Below, piece after piece: positions 16,432-24,716 of a stretch of 64,000 nt of DNA. Within the stretch, counting starts at the first letter, position 1. Each line of letters begins with the position of its first letter. Source of the stretch: Acidobacteriota bacterium (GTDB lineage Bacteria; Acidobacteriota; Vicinamibacteria; Vicinamibacterales; Vicinamibacteraceae); the NCBI GenBank assembly GCA_020845575.1, contig JADLFL010000020.1, forward strand, positions 52,292 to 116,291. Reading direction: 5' to 3'. The translations under genes and the position numbers were made by a program. A model generated the notes under the pieces. The model was not told the origin of the DNA. It was given only the letters and a program-made list of their open reading frames with translations, and ran no database searches.

Positions 16432-17643
16432 CTAGATTTCGTGAATCAGCAGCCCGTCGCGCAGCTTCGGCTCGAACCACGTCGACTTGGGCGGCATGAT
16501 CGCACCCGCGTCGGCAATGGCCATCAGCTCGGCGAGCGTAACCGGGTACATCGAGAAGGCGACCTCCGCCTTTTTCGTGTTGACCAGCCGTTCGAGTTCG
16601 CTCGTGCCGCGGATGCCGCCCACGAAGTCGACGCGCGCGTCGGTGCGTGGATCCTCGATGCCGAGCACGGGCGCGAGCACCTGATCCTGCAGGCGCGACA
16701 CGTCGAGCGTGGCGATCGGATCGGACGCGTCGGTCGTGTCGTCGCCGAGCGTGAGCGTGTACCACTTGCCGCGGATGAAGACGCCGCACTCGCCCTTGCG
16801 CGACGGCGCGGGCGATCCGGCCACCATCGGAAATCGCTGCGACAGGACCGTGAGGAACGCTTCGGGTATGTGGCCGTTCAGATCCTTCACCACGCGGTGG
16901 TACGGCAGGATGCGCATCTGCGAGTCGGGGAACGCCACCGCGAGGACGAACGCGCCCTCCTCGTCGGCCTCGGCGCCAAGCGCCTCCTGCGCACGCGCGG
17001 CGCTCGCCGCGCGATGGTGCCCGTCGGCGATGTAGAGATGCGGCACGTCGGCAATCGCCGACTGCAGCGCCCCTGCCTGCGCCTCGTCTGCCTGCCATAC
17101 GGTGTGCGCCACCCCGTCATCGGCCACGAAGTCGTAGAGCGGCGTGCCCGACGTCACGGCGGCGATCGCGGCTGCGGCGTCCGGCGTGTCGCGAAACGTC
17201 AGGAGCACCGGTCCCGTCTGCGCGCGCAACTCGGTGATGTGCCGCGTGCGGTCGTCTTCCTTGTCCTTCCGCGTCCGCTCGTGCTTCACGATGAGGCCGC
17301 GGCGGTACTCGTCGATCGAGAACGCACCGGCCACGCCCGTCTGCACGTGGTCGCCCATGCGGAGGCGATAGACGTAGAGCCGCGGCGTGCGGTCCTGTAC
17401 GAGCACACTCGACCTGAAGGCCTCGAACGTCTCCCACGCGCGGGTATACACCTCGTCGGCGTAGGGGGAGGTGGCCGCCGGCAGGTCGATCTCCCCGCGC
17501 GACACGTGCAGAAAGCTGTTGGGCTTCGCCTCGGCCAACGCACGCGCTTCATCGGTGTTGACCACGTCGTAGGGGACCGAGGCGATGTCGGCGGCGAGCT
17601 CGGGGCGGGGGCGGATTGCACAGAACGGACGAACGAGAGCCAT
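16432..17643 (-). CDS. DUF1015 family protein
   Basis: A 403-residue DUF1015 protein. The N-terminus MALVRPFCAIRPRPE with SVPYDVVNTDEARA, the RYRRG-like lead-in to VKHERTRKDKEDDR, and the central motif LYIADGHHRAASAARA (about 201-216) are diagnostic. Family members recur beside serine-biosynthesis genes, and here serC follows directly. The biochemical role is not established from sequence; the conserved His/Arg cluster suggests phosphate or nucleotide chemistry. A -10-like TAAGAT lies 7 nt upstream of the ATG. Confidence 0.88.
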   Translation of the reverse strand: MALVRPFCAIRPRPELAADIASVPYDVVNTDEARALAEAKPNSFLHVSRGEIDLPAATSPYADEVYTRAWETFEAFRSSVLVQDRTPRLYVYRLRMGDHVQTGVAGAFSIDEYRRGLIVKHERTRKDKEDDRTRHITELRAQTGPVLLTFRDTPDAAAAIAAVTSGTPLYDFVADDGVAHTVWQADEAQAGALQSAIADVPHLYIADGHHRAASAARAQEALGAEADEEGAFVLAVAFPDSQMRILPYHRVVKDLNGHIPEAFLTVLSQRFPMVAGSPAPSRKGECGVFIRGKWYTLTLGDDTTDASDPIATLDVSRLQDQVLAPVLGIEDPRTDARVDFVGGIRGTSELERLVNTKKAEVAFSMYPVTLAELMAIADAGAIMPPKSTWFEPKLRDGLLIHEI

Positions 17644-17650
17644 CCGAACG

Positions 17651-17656
17651 ATCTTA
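17651..17656 (-). promoter_or_regulatory. Putative -10 box (TAAGAT) for DUF1015-serC
   Basis: Minus-strand TAAGAT ends 7 nt before the ATG at 17643; it would drive the DUF1015-serC unit as a leaderless transcript. Confidence 0.4.
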
Positions 17657-17780
17657 CCTACACCTCCCGCCGCCCGTCGGCGACGCGCCCCTGAAGGCAG
17701 GCCATGATTCCGGGGGAGCGGATCGGTACACGGAATACCGGCGACGACACATTTCCGTAGCCCGGCGATTCAAAACTTTG

Positions 17781-17786
17781 TATCCT
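17781..17786 (+). promoter_or_regulatory. Putative -10 box (TATCCT) for M23 peptidase
   Basis: TATCCT ends 11 nt before the GTG at 17798, implying a leader of only about 4-5 nt. Confidence 0.35.
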
Positions 17787-17797
17787 GCCTGCCTGAC

Positions 17798-19096
17798 GTG
17801 ACGAAGCGAACCCTCCCCCTCGCCCTCTCGACCGTCGTGGCCCTGGCCGGCTGTGCCTCGCAGCCGGCGCCGCAGGCGTCGACCACCACGCTGGCCGCCG
17901 TGCAGGTGCAGGAACACGCCACGCGCCTCATCGAGGCGCGCGTGCCCCGCAATGCCACGCTGGCAAGCCTGCTGCGCGCCCACGAAGTCAGCGACGACAT
18001 CGTCAATCACTTCGTCGAGAGCGCGAGAAAGCGTTTCGACCTCCGGCGCCTCCGCGCGGATCGGCCGTATCGGCTGCAGGTCGGCCTCGACGGGGCCATC
18101 CGCGAGTTCACCTACCAGATCGACGCCGACAAGTTCCTGAAGGTGGTGGGTGGCGAGGAGACGGCCGACGCCCCGCCGCAGTTCGACGTCCAGGTGCTGC
18201 AGTACGAGAAGCACAAGGCGTTGATGTCGATTCGCGGCGAGATTTCGCGCGAAACGCCGTCGCTCATCGCTGCCGTCAACGCCGCCGGCGAGGGCATCAG
18301 CCTCGCGCTCGAGTTCGCGCACGTGTTCGAGGGCGAGGTCGACTTCGGCAACGAGCTACAGCCGGGCGATTCCTTCGAGATTCTGTTCGAAAAGGTGGTT
18401 CGCGAAGGCGAGTTCGGCGGCTACGGCGACATCGTCGCGGCACGCTTCACGACGAGCGGACGCAGCTTCGAGGCGTTCCGGTATGCCCTGCCGGGCCAGA
18501 AGGCCGACTATTACGACGGCGACGGCCGGTCGATGCGCCGCTTCTTCCTGAAGTCGCCGCTGAAGTTCGAGCCGCGCGTCACGTCGGGGTTCTCCTTCCG
18601 CCGGCTGCACCCCGTGCTGAAGACGGCCCGCGCGCATCGCGGTGTCGACTACGGCGCCCCGAGCGGCGCGCCGGTGCTGTCGGTGGCAAGCGGGACCGTC
18701 GTGCGTGCGGGTTGGACCAACGGCGGCGGCAACTCGGTCTACGTCAAGCACGACAACGGGTACGAAACGCGCTACCTGCACTTCTCCCGGATCGCGGGCG
18801 GGCTGCGTGCGGGCATGCGCGTCTCGCAGGGTGAACTGATCGGCTACGTCGGCTCCACGGGCCTGGCGACCGGACCGCACCTGCACTACGAGCTCCTCAA
18901 GGGCGGCGTCCACGTGAACCCCCTCGACGAGCACCGCAAGCTGCCCCCAGGCCAGCCGATCCCCGCCGGGGCGCTGGACGCCTACATCGCCCACCGTGAC
19001 CGGCAGGCCTGGCGTTTCGCCGGCTCACCGGACCGTCCGCTGGGTCAGCTCGCCCGTGCCGTCAGGCCGGACACGGCACTCGCCGGCGGCAACTGA
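17798..19096 (+). CDS. M23 family peptidoglycan endopeptidase (lipoprotein)
   Basis: A 432-residue protein with a lipoprotein-type signal (LAGCASQ). An N-terminal region includes an opacity-associated/LysM-like domain (ATLASLLRAHEVSDDIV, about 51-90) and a middle beta domain. The C-terminal LytM/M23 peptidase (about 265-375) has Zn ligands in HRGVDYGAPSG (HxxxD) and HLHYE. It probably cuts peptide crosslinks in the cell wall. The layout resembles MepM-type endopeptidases. The start is GTG with no Shine-Dalgarno. A strong hairpin follows the stop. Confidence 0.9.
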   Translation: MTKRTLPLALSTVVALAGCASQPAPQASTTTLAAVQVQEHATRLIEARVPRNATLASLLRAHEVSDDIVNHFVESARKRFDLRRLRADRPYRLQVGLDGAIREFTYQIDADKFLKVVGGEETADAPPQFDVQVLQYEKHKALMSIRGEISRETPSLIAAVNAAGEGISLALEFAHVFEGEVDFGNELQPGDSFEILFEKVVREGEFGGYGDIVAARFTTSGRSFEAFRYALPGQKADYYDGDGRSMRRFFLKSPLKFEPRVTSGFSFRRLHPVLKTARAHRGVDYGAPSGAPVLSVASGTVVRAGWTNGGGNSVYVKHDNGYETRYLHFSRIAGGLRAGMRVSQGELIGYVGSTGLATGPHLHYELLKGGVHVNPLDEHRKLPPGQPIPAGALDAYIAHRDRQAWRFAGSPDRPLGQLARAVRPDTALAGGN

Positions 19097-19101
19097 ATCA
19101 G

Positions 19102-19140
19102 ACGCTTGCCCGCCGGATTTCATCCGGCGGACGGAAGCGT
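19102..19140 (+). terminator. Strong hairpin after M23 peptidase
   Basis: Perfect 9-bp stem CCGCCGGAT / ATCCGGCGG (19110-19118 and 19122-19130), extended by outer ACGCTT / AAGCGT pairing. It follows the stop by 5 nt. There is no T-run, so termination could be atypical. Confidence 0.7.
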
Positions 19141-19162
19141 TATCGAGATTCAGCCTAAGTAA

Positions 19163-19179
19163 CGGTTATGGCATAACCG
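19163..19179 (+). promoter_or_regulatory. Palindrome upstream of fic (possible operator)
   Basis: CGGTTAT-GGC-ATAACCG is a perfect 7-bp inverted repeat with a 3-nt centre. It sits directly upstream of a GATACT -10-like box (19179-19184) and 29 nt before the chosen fic start. Its position and AT-rich arms suggest an operator, possibly for autoregulation by the C-terminal winged helix of the Fic protein. Confidence 0.4.
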
Positions 19180-19207
19180 ATACTTGAATGATTCCCAAGG
19201 AACGCTT

Positions 19208-20416
19208 GTGGCGACGCTGTTCCGTCGCCACTGGTCCGCCTCGTTCGAGGGCATGGGACGACGAGACAGGCGTGGGTGCGACTACGACGCCTACGTTCCG
19301 GATCCCTTGTATGGGTGGGATCTCACCCTGCAGGCCGATCTGGCGGCCGATATCGCCGATGCCGAAGCGGCCATCCGGCGGATCAACGACGCCGGCGTAG
19401 CGGCCGTCAACCTGGAGGGCGTTGCGCGGCTCCTGCTGCGCGCGGAATCGGTGGCCTCCTCGCGGATAGAGGGCGTCAACGCCGGTCCGCACCGCCTGCT
19501 CCAGGCCGAAGCCATCCTGGCCCGCGGCGGTGATGCCGCCGATCGCGCGGCGGTCGAAGTGCTCGGCAACATCGCGGCCATGGAAGCCGCGATCGCGATC
19601 GGCACCACGACAAGCCCCATCACGCTCGACGATCTGCTGGCGATCCACGACGCCCTGATGGCGCAGTCGTCCACGCCCCACCTTGGCGGACGCGTACGGA
19701 CCACGCAGAACTGGATCGGCGGACGCGCCTTCAACCCGTGCAGCGCGAGCTTCGTGCCGCCCCCGCCCGATCGCGTGCTCGCCCTGCTCGACGACCTCCT
19801 CGCGTACATGAACGGCGACGACCATTCCCCTGTCGTCCAGGCCGCACTCGTCCACGCGCAGTTCGAAACGATTCACCCGTTCGGCGACGGAAACGGGCGC
19901 GCCGGACGCGCGCTCATCCATGTGGTGCTCCGCCGGCGCGGACTCTCGCCTCGATTCGTGCCGCCCGTCAGCCGCGCGCTTGCCGCGTGGGCGACCGAGT
20001 ACGTGGCGGGACTCACGACGTTCCGGCATCGCGGCGCCGCCGACAGCGCCCAACGATCCGCCGGCGCACAGGCGTGGCTGCGGACCTTTGCCGCGGCGGT
20101 CCGGCTGTCGTGCGCGGACGCCGAGGCGTATGCCGCGAAGGTGCGCGTGCTGACCGACGACTGGCATCGCCGCCTCGGACGCGTGCGCGCCGCGTCGGCT
20201 GTCGACCTGCTGCTGGGCGTGCTGCCGGGCACTCCTGTCCTGACCGTGGAATCGGCAGCGCACCTGATCGACAGATCGACGATGAGGGCCGGTGAAGCCG
20301 TGAATCGCCTGGCCAACGCCGGTATATTGCGCCAGCGCAACGTCGGCCGACGGCGATATCGCGTATTCGAGGCGGAGGATGTCGTCCGGCACCTCGCGGA
20401 GCTGGATGAGGGATGA
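19208..20416 (+). CDS. Fic family protein (AMPylator-like, class II)
   Basis: A 402-residue Fic protein. An N-terminal helical region holds the inhibitory motif SSRIEG (S84-G89), which marks class II Fic proteins where the glutamate blocks ATP. The Fic core has HPFGDGNGRAGR starting at H223, with the catalytic His and P-loop-like anion hole intact. The C-terminal winged helix (about 330-400, AAHLIDRSTMRAGEAVNRL) probably binds DNA. It would transfer AMP to a target hydroxyl. GTG 19208 is preferred because AAGGA lies upstream at 8 nt; TTG 19184 would add eight residues. Confidence 0.92.
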   Translation: MATLFRRHWSASFEGMGRRDRRGCDYDAYVPDPLYGWDLTLQADLAADIADAEAAIRRINDAGVAAVNLEGVARLLLRAESVASSRIEGVNAGPHRLLQAEAILARGGDAADRAAVEVLGNIAAMEAAIAIGTTTSPITLDDLLAIHDALMAQSSTPHLGGRVRTTQNWIGGRAFNPCSASFVPPPPDRVLALLDDLLAYMNGDDHSPVVQAALVHAQFETIHPFGDGNGRAGRALIHVVLRRRGLSPRFVPPVSRALAAWATEYVAGLTTFRHRGAADSAQRSAGAQAWLRTFAAAVRLSCADAEAYAAKVRVLTDDWHRRLGRVRAASAVDLLLGVLPGTPVLTVESAAHLIDRSTMRAGEAVNRLANAGILRQRNVGRRRYRVFEAEDVVRHLAELDEG

Positions 20417-20479
20417 TAGGCGACAGCTGACATGCGTCTTCTCCGCCTGCCGCGCGTAGTGCCGAGGCGCGAAGGCGGG

Positions 20480-20517
20480 CCGGTTGCCGGTTGCCGGTTG
20501 CCGGTTGCCGGTTGCCG
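20480..20517 (+). repeat. Heptamer array (CCGGTTG)5
   Basis: Five perfect CCGGTTG copies plus CCG between fic and the M28 peptidase, 28 nt upstream of the peptidase ATG at 20546. Confidence 0.95.
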
Positions 20518-20545
20518 ACAGTGAACCATGCAAGGAGTTCGTTCG

Positions 20546-22189
20546 ATGAATCGCTGGACCCTCTCTGGCAGGGCACGCACGGGCGTGCTCGCCGCTGCCG
20601 CGCTCGCGGCCACGCTGGTCGTTCCCGTCGCCGCGCAACTGCGCGACCAGGCCGACCTCGATGCGTTGTTCCGGATCAAGGAGGAAGCCACCACCAACTC
20701 GCAGGTGATGGAGACCCTCAGCTATCTGACCGACGTCAACGGACCGCGCCTCACCAATTCACCCCTGATGCACCAGGCTGCCGAATGGGCGCAGAAGCAG
20801 ATGACGGCGTGGGGCCTGTCCAACGTCCACACCGAGAAGTGGGGCCCGTTCGGCCGCGGATGGGTGAACGAGCACACGTCGATCATGATGACGGCGCCGC
20901 AACCGTTCGTGGTGCAGGGCTATCCCAAGGCGTGGACGCCCGGCACGCAGGGTGCCGTGACGGGCAACGCCGTGCTCGTCAGCATCGAGAAGGACGAGGA
21001 CTTCGCCAGGTACGCGGGCAAGCTGAAGGGCGCGTTCGTGCTGCAGTCGCCGCGGCGCGACATCGTGCCGTTCTTCGAGTCGCCGATGCGCCGTCACACG
21101 CCGGCGTCACTGGAGGCGTTGTCGCAGGAGCAACTCGCTGGTGGACGCGGGGGGCGCGGCTTCATGTTCGGCGGGCCGTCGATCGACTTCCGCAAGAAGC
21201 GCATGGCGTTCTACAAGGCCGAAGGCGCGCTCGCGGTGATCGAGTCGTCGCCTCCGACCCGCGGCGACAACGGCGCGCTGTTCGTGTCTGCAGCCGGACC
21301 CGGTGAAGGCGACCGGACGATCGAAGGCCAGGCGCCGCTGCCGCAGCTCGTGCTCGCGGCGGAGCACTACGCCCGCATGCTGCGCGTGCTCGACAAGAAG
21401 CTGCCCGTGACGCTCTCGGTCGACGTCCGCAATCGCTTCGTCGATACGTCCAACGACGTTTACAACGTCATCGCGGAGATTCCCGGTACGGACAAGGCGA
21501 ACGAAGTGGTGATGATCGGCGCGCACTTCGACTCGTGGCACACGGGCACCGGCGCGACCGACAACGGCGTGAGCTCTGCCGTCATGATGGAAGCCTTGCG
21601 CATCCTGAAGGCGACCGGTCTGAAGCCTCGCCGCACCATCCGTCTCGCATTGTGGACGGGTGAAGAGCAGGGCCTGCTCGGCTCGCGCGCGTACGTGAAG
21701 GAGCACTTCGCCGACCCCACGGACATGAAGCTGAAGCCGGAACACGAGAAGCTGTCTGTCTACCTGAACATGGACAACGGCGGCGGCGCGTTCCGCGGCG
21801 TGTACCTGCAGGGCAACGAGGCGGCGGCGCCCGTGTTCGAGACGTGGATGCAGCCCTTCCACAACATCGGCATGCAGACGCTGACGATCCGCCCGACGAG
21901 CGGTACCGACCACCTGGCGTTCGACGCGGTGGGCCTGCCTGGCTTCCAGTTCATCCAGGATCCGCTGGAGTACAGCGCGCGCACGCACCACACGAACCTC
22001 GACGTCTACGAGCGCGCCGTTCCCGAAGACCTGATCCGCAACGCCGTCATCGTCGCGACGTTCGCGTACCAGGCCGCCAACCGCGACGCGATGTTCCCGC
22101 GCAAGGCGCTGCCCAAGCCGCGGCCGGCGCAGGCCTTCCCCGGCGCACCCGCCCAGCGGCCCGCCGCACCCGTCACGAGCGGCCGCTAG
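20546..22189 (+). CDS. Secreted M28 family zinc aminopeptidase
   Basis: A 547-residue exported peptidase with a signal peptide ending near VPVAAQ. A PA-type insert lies between about 130 and 290. The M28 catalytic core has co-catalytic Zn ligands in GAHFDSWHTGTGATDNG (H, D), the general base in WTGEEQGLLGS, the D ligand in NMDNGGG and the final His in ARTHHTNLDVYE. It hydrolyses N-terminal residues or dipeptides from peptides. The start at 20546 has AAGGAG 8 nt upstream (20532-20537); an ATG at 20528 lies before that site and is less likely. Confidence 0.92.
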   Translation: MNRWTLSGRARTGVLAAAALAATLVVPVAAQLRDQADLDALFRIKEEATTNSQVMETLSYLTDVNGPRLTNSPLMHQAAEWAQKQMTAWGLSNVHTEKWGPFGRGWVNEHTSIMMTAPQPFVVQGYPKAWTPGTQGAVTGNAVLVSIEKDEDFARYAGKLKGAFVLQSPRRDIVPFFESPMRRHTPASLEALSQEQLAGGRGGRGFMFGGPSIDFRKKRMAFYKAEGALAVIESSPPTRGDNGALFVSAAGPGEGDRTIEGQAPLPQLVLAAEHYARMLRVLDKKLPVTLSVDVRNRFVDTSNDVYNVIAEIPGTDKANEVVMIGAHFDSWHTGTGATDNGVSSAVMMEALRILKATGLKPRRTIRLALWTGEEQGLLGSRAYVKEHFADPTDMKLKPEHEKLSVYLNMDNGGGAFRGVYLQGNEAAAPVFETWMQPFHNIGMQTLTIRPTSGTDHLAFDAVGLPGFQFIQDPLEYSARTHHTNLDVYERAVPEDLIRNAVIVATFAYQAANRDAMFPRKALPKPRPAQAFPGAPAQRPAAPVTSGR

Positions 22190-22213
22190 CGCGCATCTGG
22201 CCCGTTTCCGTAT

Positions 22214-22234
22214 GGGCGGCCCTTGTGGCCGCCC
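22214..22234. repeat. Palindromic element (GGGCGGCC-cttgt-GGCCGCCC)
   Basis: A perfect 8-bp stem hairpin identical to the second half of the elements at 45867-45887 and 48747-48801. It sits between the M28 peptidase and the restriction-modification cassette. Confidence 0.85.
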
Positions 22235-22278
22235 GTCGGATCGAGTGCCCTCGATGGTCGCCGATCAACAATCGCTGA

Positions 22279-22284
22279 CATACT
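22279..22284 (+). promoter_or_regulatory. Putative -10 box (CATACT) for the R-M cassette
   Basis: CATACT ends 6 nt before the methyltransferase GTG at 22291; no Shine-Dalgarno is visible, so a leaderless start is likely. Confidence 0.4.
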
Positions 22285-22290
22285 TGGGCG

Positions 22291-23466
22291 GTGGCAACGA
22301 ACAGCTTGACCGTCGCGGGGCTGTTTGCCGGAATAGGCGGCATCGAACTGGGCCTGCAGCAGGCCGGCCATCATGCGTCGTTGCTCTGCGAGCTCGACGT
22401 GGGGGCTCACGCAGTCCTGGCCGCGAGGTTCCCGAAGACGAAGCTGACGCACGACGTCCGTACCATCGCTTCGGTGGGTGCGGTCGATCTGCTCGCCGCC
22501 GGATTCCCCTGTCAGGATCTCAGTCAGGCAGGCCGTACAGCAGGCATCGGCGGGTCGAACTCCGGCCTCGTGGATCACGTGTTCCGCTTGCTTGATGCCT
22601 CGCGGCGCACGCCACGCTGGCTGATGCTCGAGAACGTCCCCTTCATGCTTCAACTCGAGAAGGGCCGTGGCATGCGGCACCTCGTTCACGAGTTGGAGTC
22701 CAGAGGATTCACCTGGGCGTACCGCGTCGTCGATACACTTGCGTTCGGCCTGCCGCAGCGACGTCAGCGCGTGATCCTTCTTGCGTCGCGCAGCGACGAT
22801 CCTCGGGATGTCCTCTTCACCGACAACGAGACGCCTGTCGTCACGCCGTTCAGGATGGGACTCTGGTGCGGGTTCTACTGGACCGAGGGACTCAGAGGTC
22901 TCGGTTGGGCCGTTGATGCCGTGCCCACACTCAAGGGCGGGTCGACGATCGGGATTCCGTCGCCACCCGCCATCTGGAACTCGCGGACGGGCGCGATGTT
23001 CACTCCGGACATCCGCGATGCCGAGCGCCTGCAGGGCTTCGACGCCGATTGGACCGCGCCCGCGCTCGAGGCACCCGGCGTCCGACGCGGCCACCGTTGG
23101 AAACTCATCGGCAACGCCGTCAGCGTCCCCGTGGCCAAGTGGGTCGGTGAACGCCTGGCTTCGCCCGGGACGTTCGACGAGTCGCTCCTGATGGACCGTG
23201 TGCGCCCGGGTGTCTCATGGCCGCGTGCCGCATGCGGCGCCCCGAATCAGGACGCGTGCGCCGTGGACGTCTCCTCGTGGCCAGTGGCGCTCGCATCCGA
23301 ACACCTCGCCACGTTTCTCGACTACCCGTGCGCGCCGCTGTCCCCTCGCGCGGCCTCGGGCTTCAAGAGCCGACTCGACGTGAGCGGACTCAAGTACCGT
23401 GCCGAGTTCGGGATCGCGCTCGCGCGCTACGTCGAACGTGTCACGCGACCGACGGCAGTGGCCTGA
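22291..23466 (+). CDS. DNA (cytosine-5) methyltransferase
   Basis: A 391-residue m5C methyltransferase of a type II restriction-modification system. Motifs in order: I (AGLFAGIGGIELGLQ), IV with the catalytic Cys74 (GFPCQDLSQAG), VI (ENVPFM), VIII (GLPQRRQRVILLAS), a target-recognition region at about 175-245, then IX/X ending in GNAVSVPVA. It methylates cytosine C5 within an unknown recognition site. The nuclease gene starts 4 nt after its stop. A palindromic repeat lies upstream, which may mark an insertion boundary. Confidence 0.95.
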   Translation: MATNSLTVAGLFAGIGGIELGLQQAGHHASLLCELDVGAHAVLAARFPKTKLTHDVRTIASVGAVDLLAAGFPCQDLSQAGRTAGIGGSNSGLVDHVFRLLDASRRTPRWLMLENVPFMLQLEKGRGMRHLVHELESRGFTWAYRVVDTLAFGLPQRRQRVILLASRSDDPRDVLFTDNETPVVTPFRMGLWCGFYWTEGLRGLGWAVDAVPTLKGGSTIGIPSPPAIWNSRTGAMFTPDIRDAERLQGFDADWTAPALEAPGVRRGHRWKLIGNAVSVPVAKWVGERLASPGTFDESLLMDRVRPGVSWPRAACGAPNQDACAVDVSSWPVALASEHLATFLDYPCAPLSPRAASGFKSRLDVSGLKYRAEFGIALARYVERVTRPTAVA

Positions 23467-23470
23467 CGTG

Positions 23471-24289
23471 ATGGCGCGACGACCCAGCGGGACAGCGACT
23501 CCTGACGGAGCACGAATCATCGCCGAGGTCCTCGAGCGTGCGAGGCCGCGGCCTGAACGAAGCGACTCCGTCACGGAGAAGAAGAACTACGCGGTGAGAT
23601 TCGCGGCGCTCATGGGCGACCAACTGGCCCACGATCTGAAACCGTACTTCCCCGGGATCTCCGCTACGACCAAACGAAGTGCCAGGGCAGCCACCGGCAG
23701 GAAGCAGTTGGACGTGAACTTCAGTACTCCTGAACTCGGCCTGGCACTGGGAATCTCCCTGAAGTCCGTCCACGTGCGCGACGTCGGTGCACCGCATCGC
23801 TATACGCACAACATGAAGCGCAACGAGGAAGAGTTGCGCGTCGAGGCGAGCGGCTACCACAAACGGCAGCCGTACGCCGTCATGATCGGCGTCATCTTCC
23901 TTCCGTTCGACAGCTGCACGGATGGCAGGACGGAGTCGTCCTCGTTCGGATCGTGGGTCCGCAAGCTCAGACCCTACCAGGGACGTCTGGAGCCCGAGGA
24001 CGACATCGACAAGTTCGAGAAGATCTACATCGGTCTCTACGAGACAGACGGCAGTGACCTGCGCTTCTTCGACGTCGGTGATGCGCCGCCGAAGAACGGG
24101 CGCCCGCCCCTCTCGTCCGGTGAAATCGACTTCGACTCAACGGGCGGTGTGCTGCTCTCGTACACCGAGTTCCTTGGAGCTGCTCGCCACGCGTACCTGA
24201 GTCGGAACCAGGCTGAGTTCGTCTGGGCGGACGGGGAATTCGATCCACTGAACCCGGTGGCAGATGGTGAAGGCGACGAAGACGCCTGA
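23471..24289 (+). CDS. Putative type II restriction endonuclease (PD-(D/E)XK)
   Basis: A 272-residue protein encoded between an m5C methyltransferase and Vsr, the usual place for the cognate nuclease. A PD-(D/E)XK-like core is visible: QLDVNFSTPELGL followed by GLALGISLKSVHV gives D-x(n)-(S)xK. The downstream segment GYHKRQPYAVMIGVIFLP looks like the next core strand and helix. The N-terminus is basic. I do not recognise the isoschizomer. ATG 23471 is chosen; GTG 23468 is possible. Its 3' end overlaps vsr by 26 nt. Confidence 0.65.
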   Translation: MARRPSGTATPDGARIIAEVLERARPRPERSDSVTEKKNYAVRFAALMGDQLAHDLKPYFPGISATTKRSARAATGRKQLDVNFSTPELGLALGISLKSVHVRDVGAPHRYTHNMKRNEEELRVEASGYHKRQPYAVMIGVIFLPFDSCTDGRTESSSFGSWVRKLRPYQGRLEPEDDIDKFEKIYIGLYETDGSDLRFFDVGDAPPKNGRPPLSSGEIDFDSTGGVLLSYTEFLGAARHAYLSRNQAEFVWADGEFDPLNPVADGEGDEDA

Positions 24290-24716
24290 AGCATCGAGTC
24301 AGGCGGTTCGAGATCGAATGCAGGGAACCAGGCGGCGAGACACCGCCTGCGAGCGGGCCATCAGGAGCGCTGTCCATCGAAGCGGACTCCGCTTTCGTGT
24401 CGACTGGACGATTCCAGGCACTCGGCGGCGAGCCGACCTCGCATTCGTCACACCACGCGTGCTGGTCTTCGTCGACGGCTGCTTCTGGCACGGATGTCCC
24501 GTGCACGCGACATGGCCGAAGGCCAACGCCGCCTGGTGGCGGCAGAAGATCGAATCCAACAGGCAACGCGACAGGGACGCATCACGGCGCCTGCAACTCG
24601 CCGGCTGGCGCGTGGTACGTGTGTGGGAGCATGAACCGCCCGATCGAGCCGCCCGGCGTATCGTGACGGTCGTCGAGCGGCGACGCCGTCAGTCGATCAG
24701 CCAGCGCACCTTGTAG
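24264..24716 (+). CDS. vsr: Very short patch repair endonuclease
   Basis: A 150-residue Vsr protein that nicks 5' of T in T:G mismatches arising from deaminated 5-methylcytosine, within the partner methyltransferase's site. Family signatures are complete: RMQGTRRRDTACERAIRSAV, GLRFRVDWTIPGTRRRADLAF (with the catalytic Asp), VFVDGCFWHGCPVHATWPK (Zn Cys/His and active His), then KIESNRQRDR and RVWEHE. It overlaps the nuclease gene by 26 nt, and the convergent propeller gene by 28 nt. Confidence 0.95.
   Translation: MVKATKTPEASSQAVRDRMQGTRRRDTACERAIRSAVHRSGLRFRVDWTIPGTRRRADLAFVTPRVLVFVDGCFWHGCPVHATWPKANAAWWRQKIESNRQRDRDASRRLQLAGWRVVRVWEHEPPDRAARRIVTVVERRRRQSISQRTL

Noticed and set aside
14594..17694. 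Long plus-strand open frames opposite the TonB receptor, serC and DUF1015
   Set aside because: They lie antisense to three well-recognised genes, with low-complexity Arg/His-rich translations.
19184..19207. TTG 19184 (or the out-of-frame ATG 19188) as fic start
   Set aside because: AAGGA is correctly spaced for GTG 19208, while the ATG opens only a short frame without Fic motifs.
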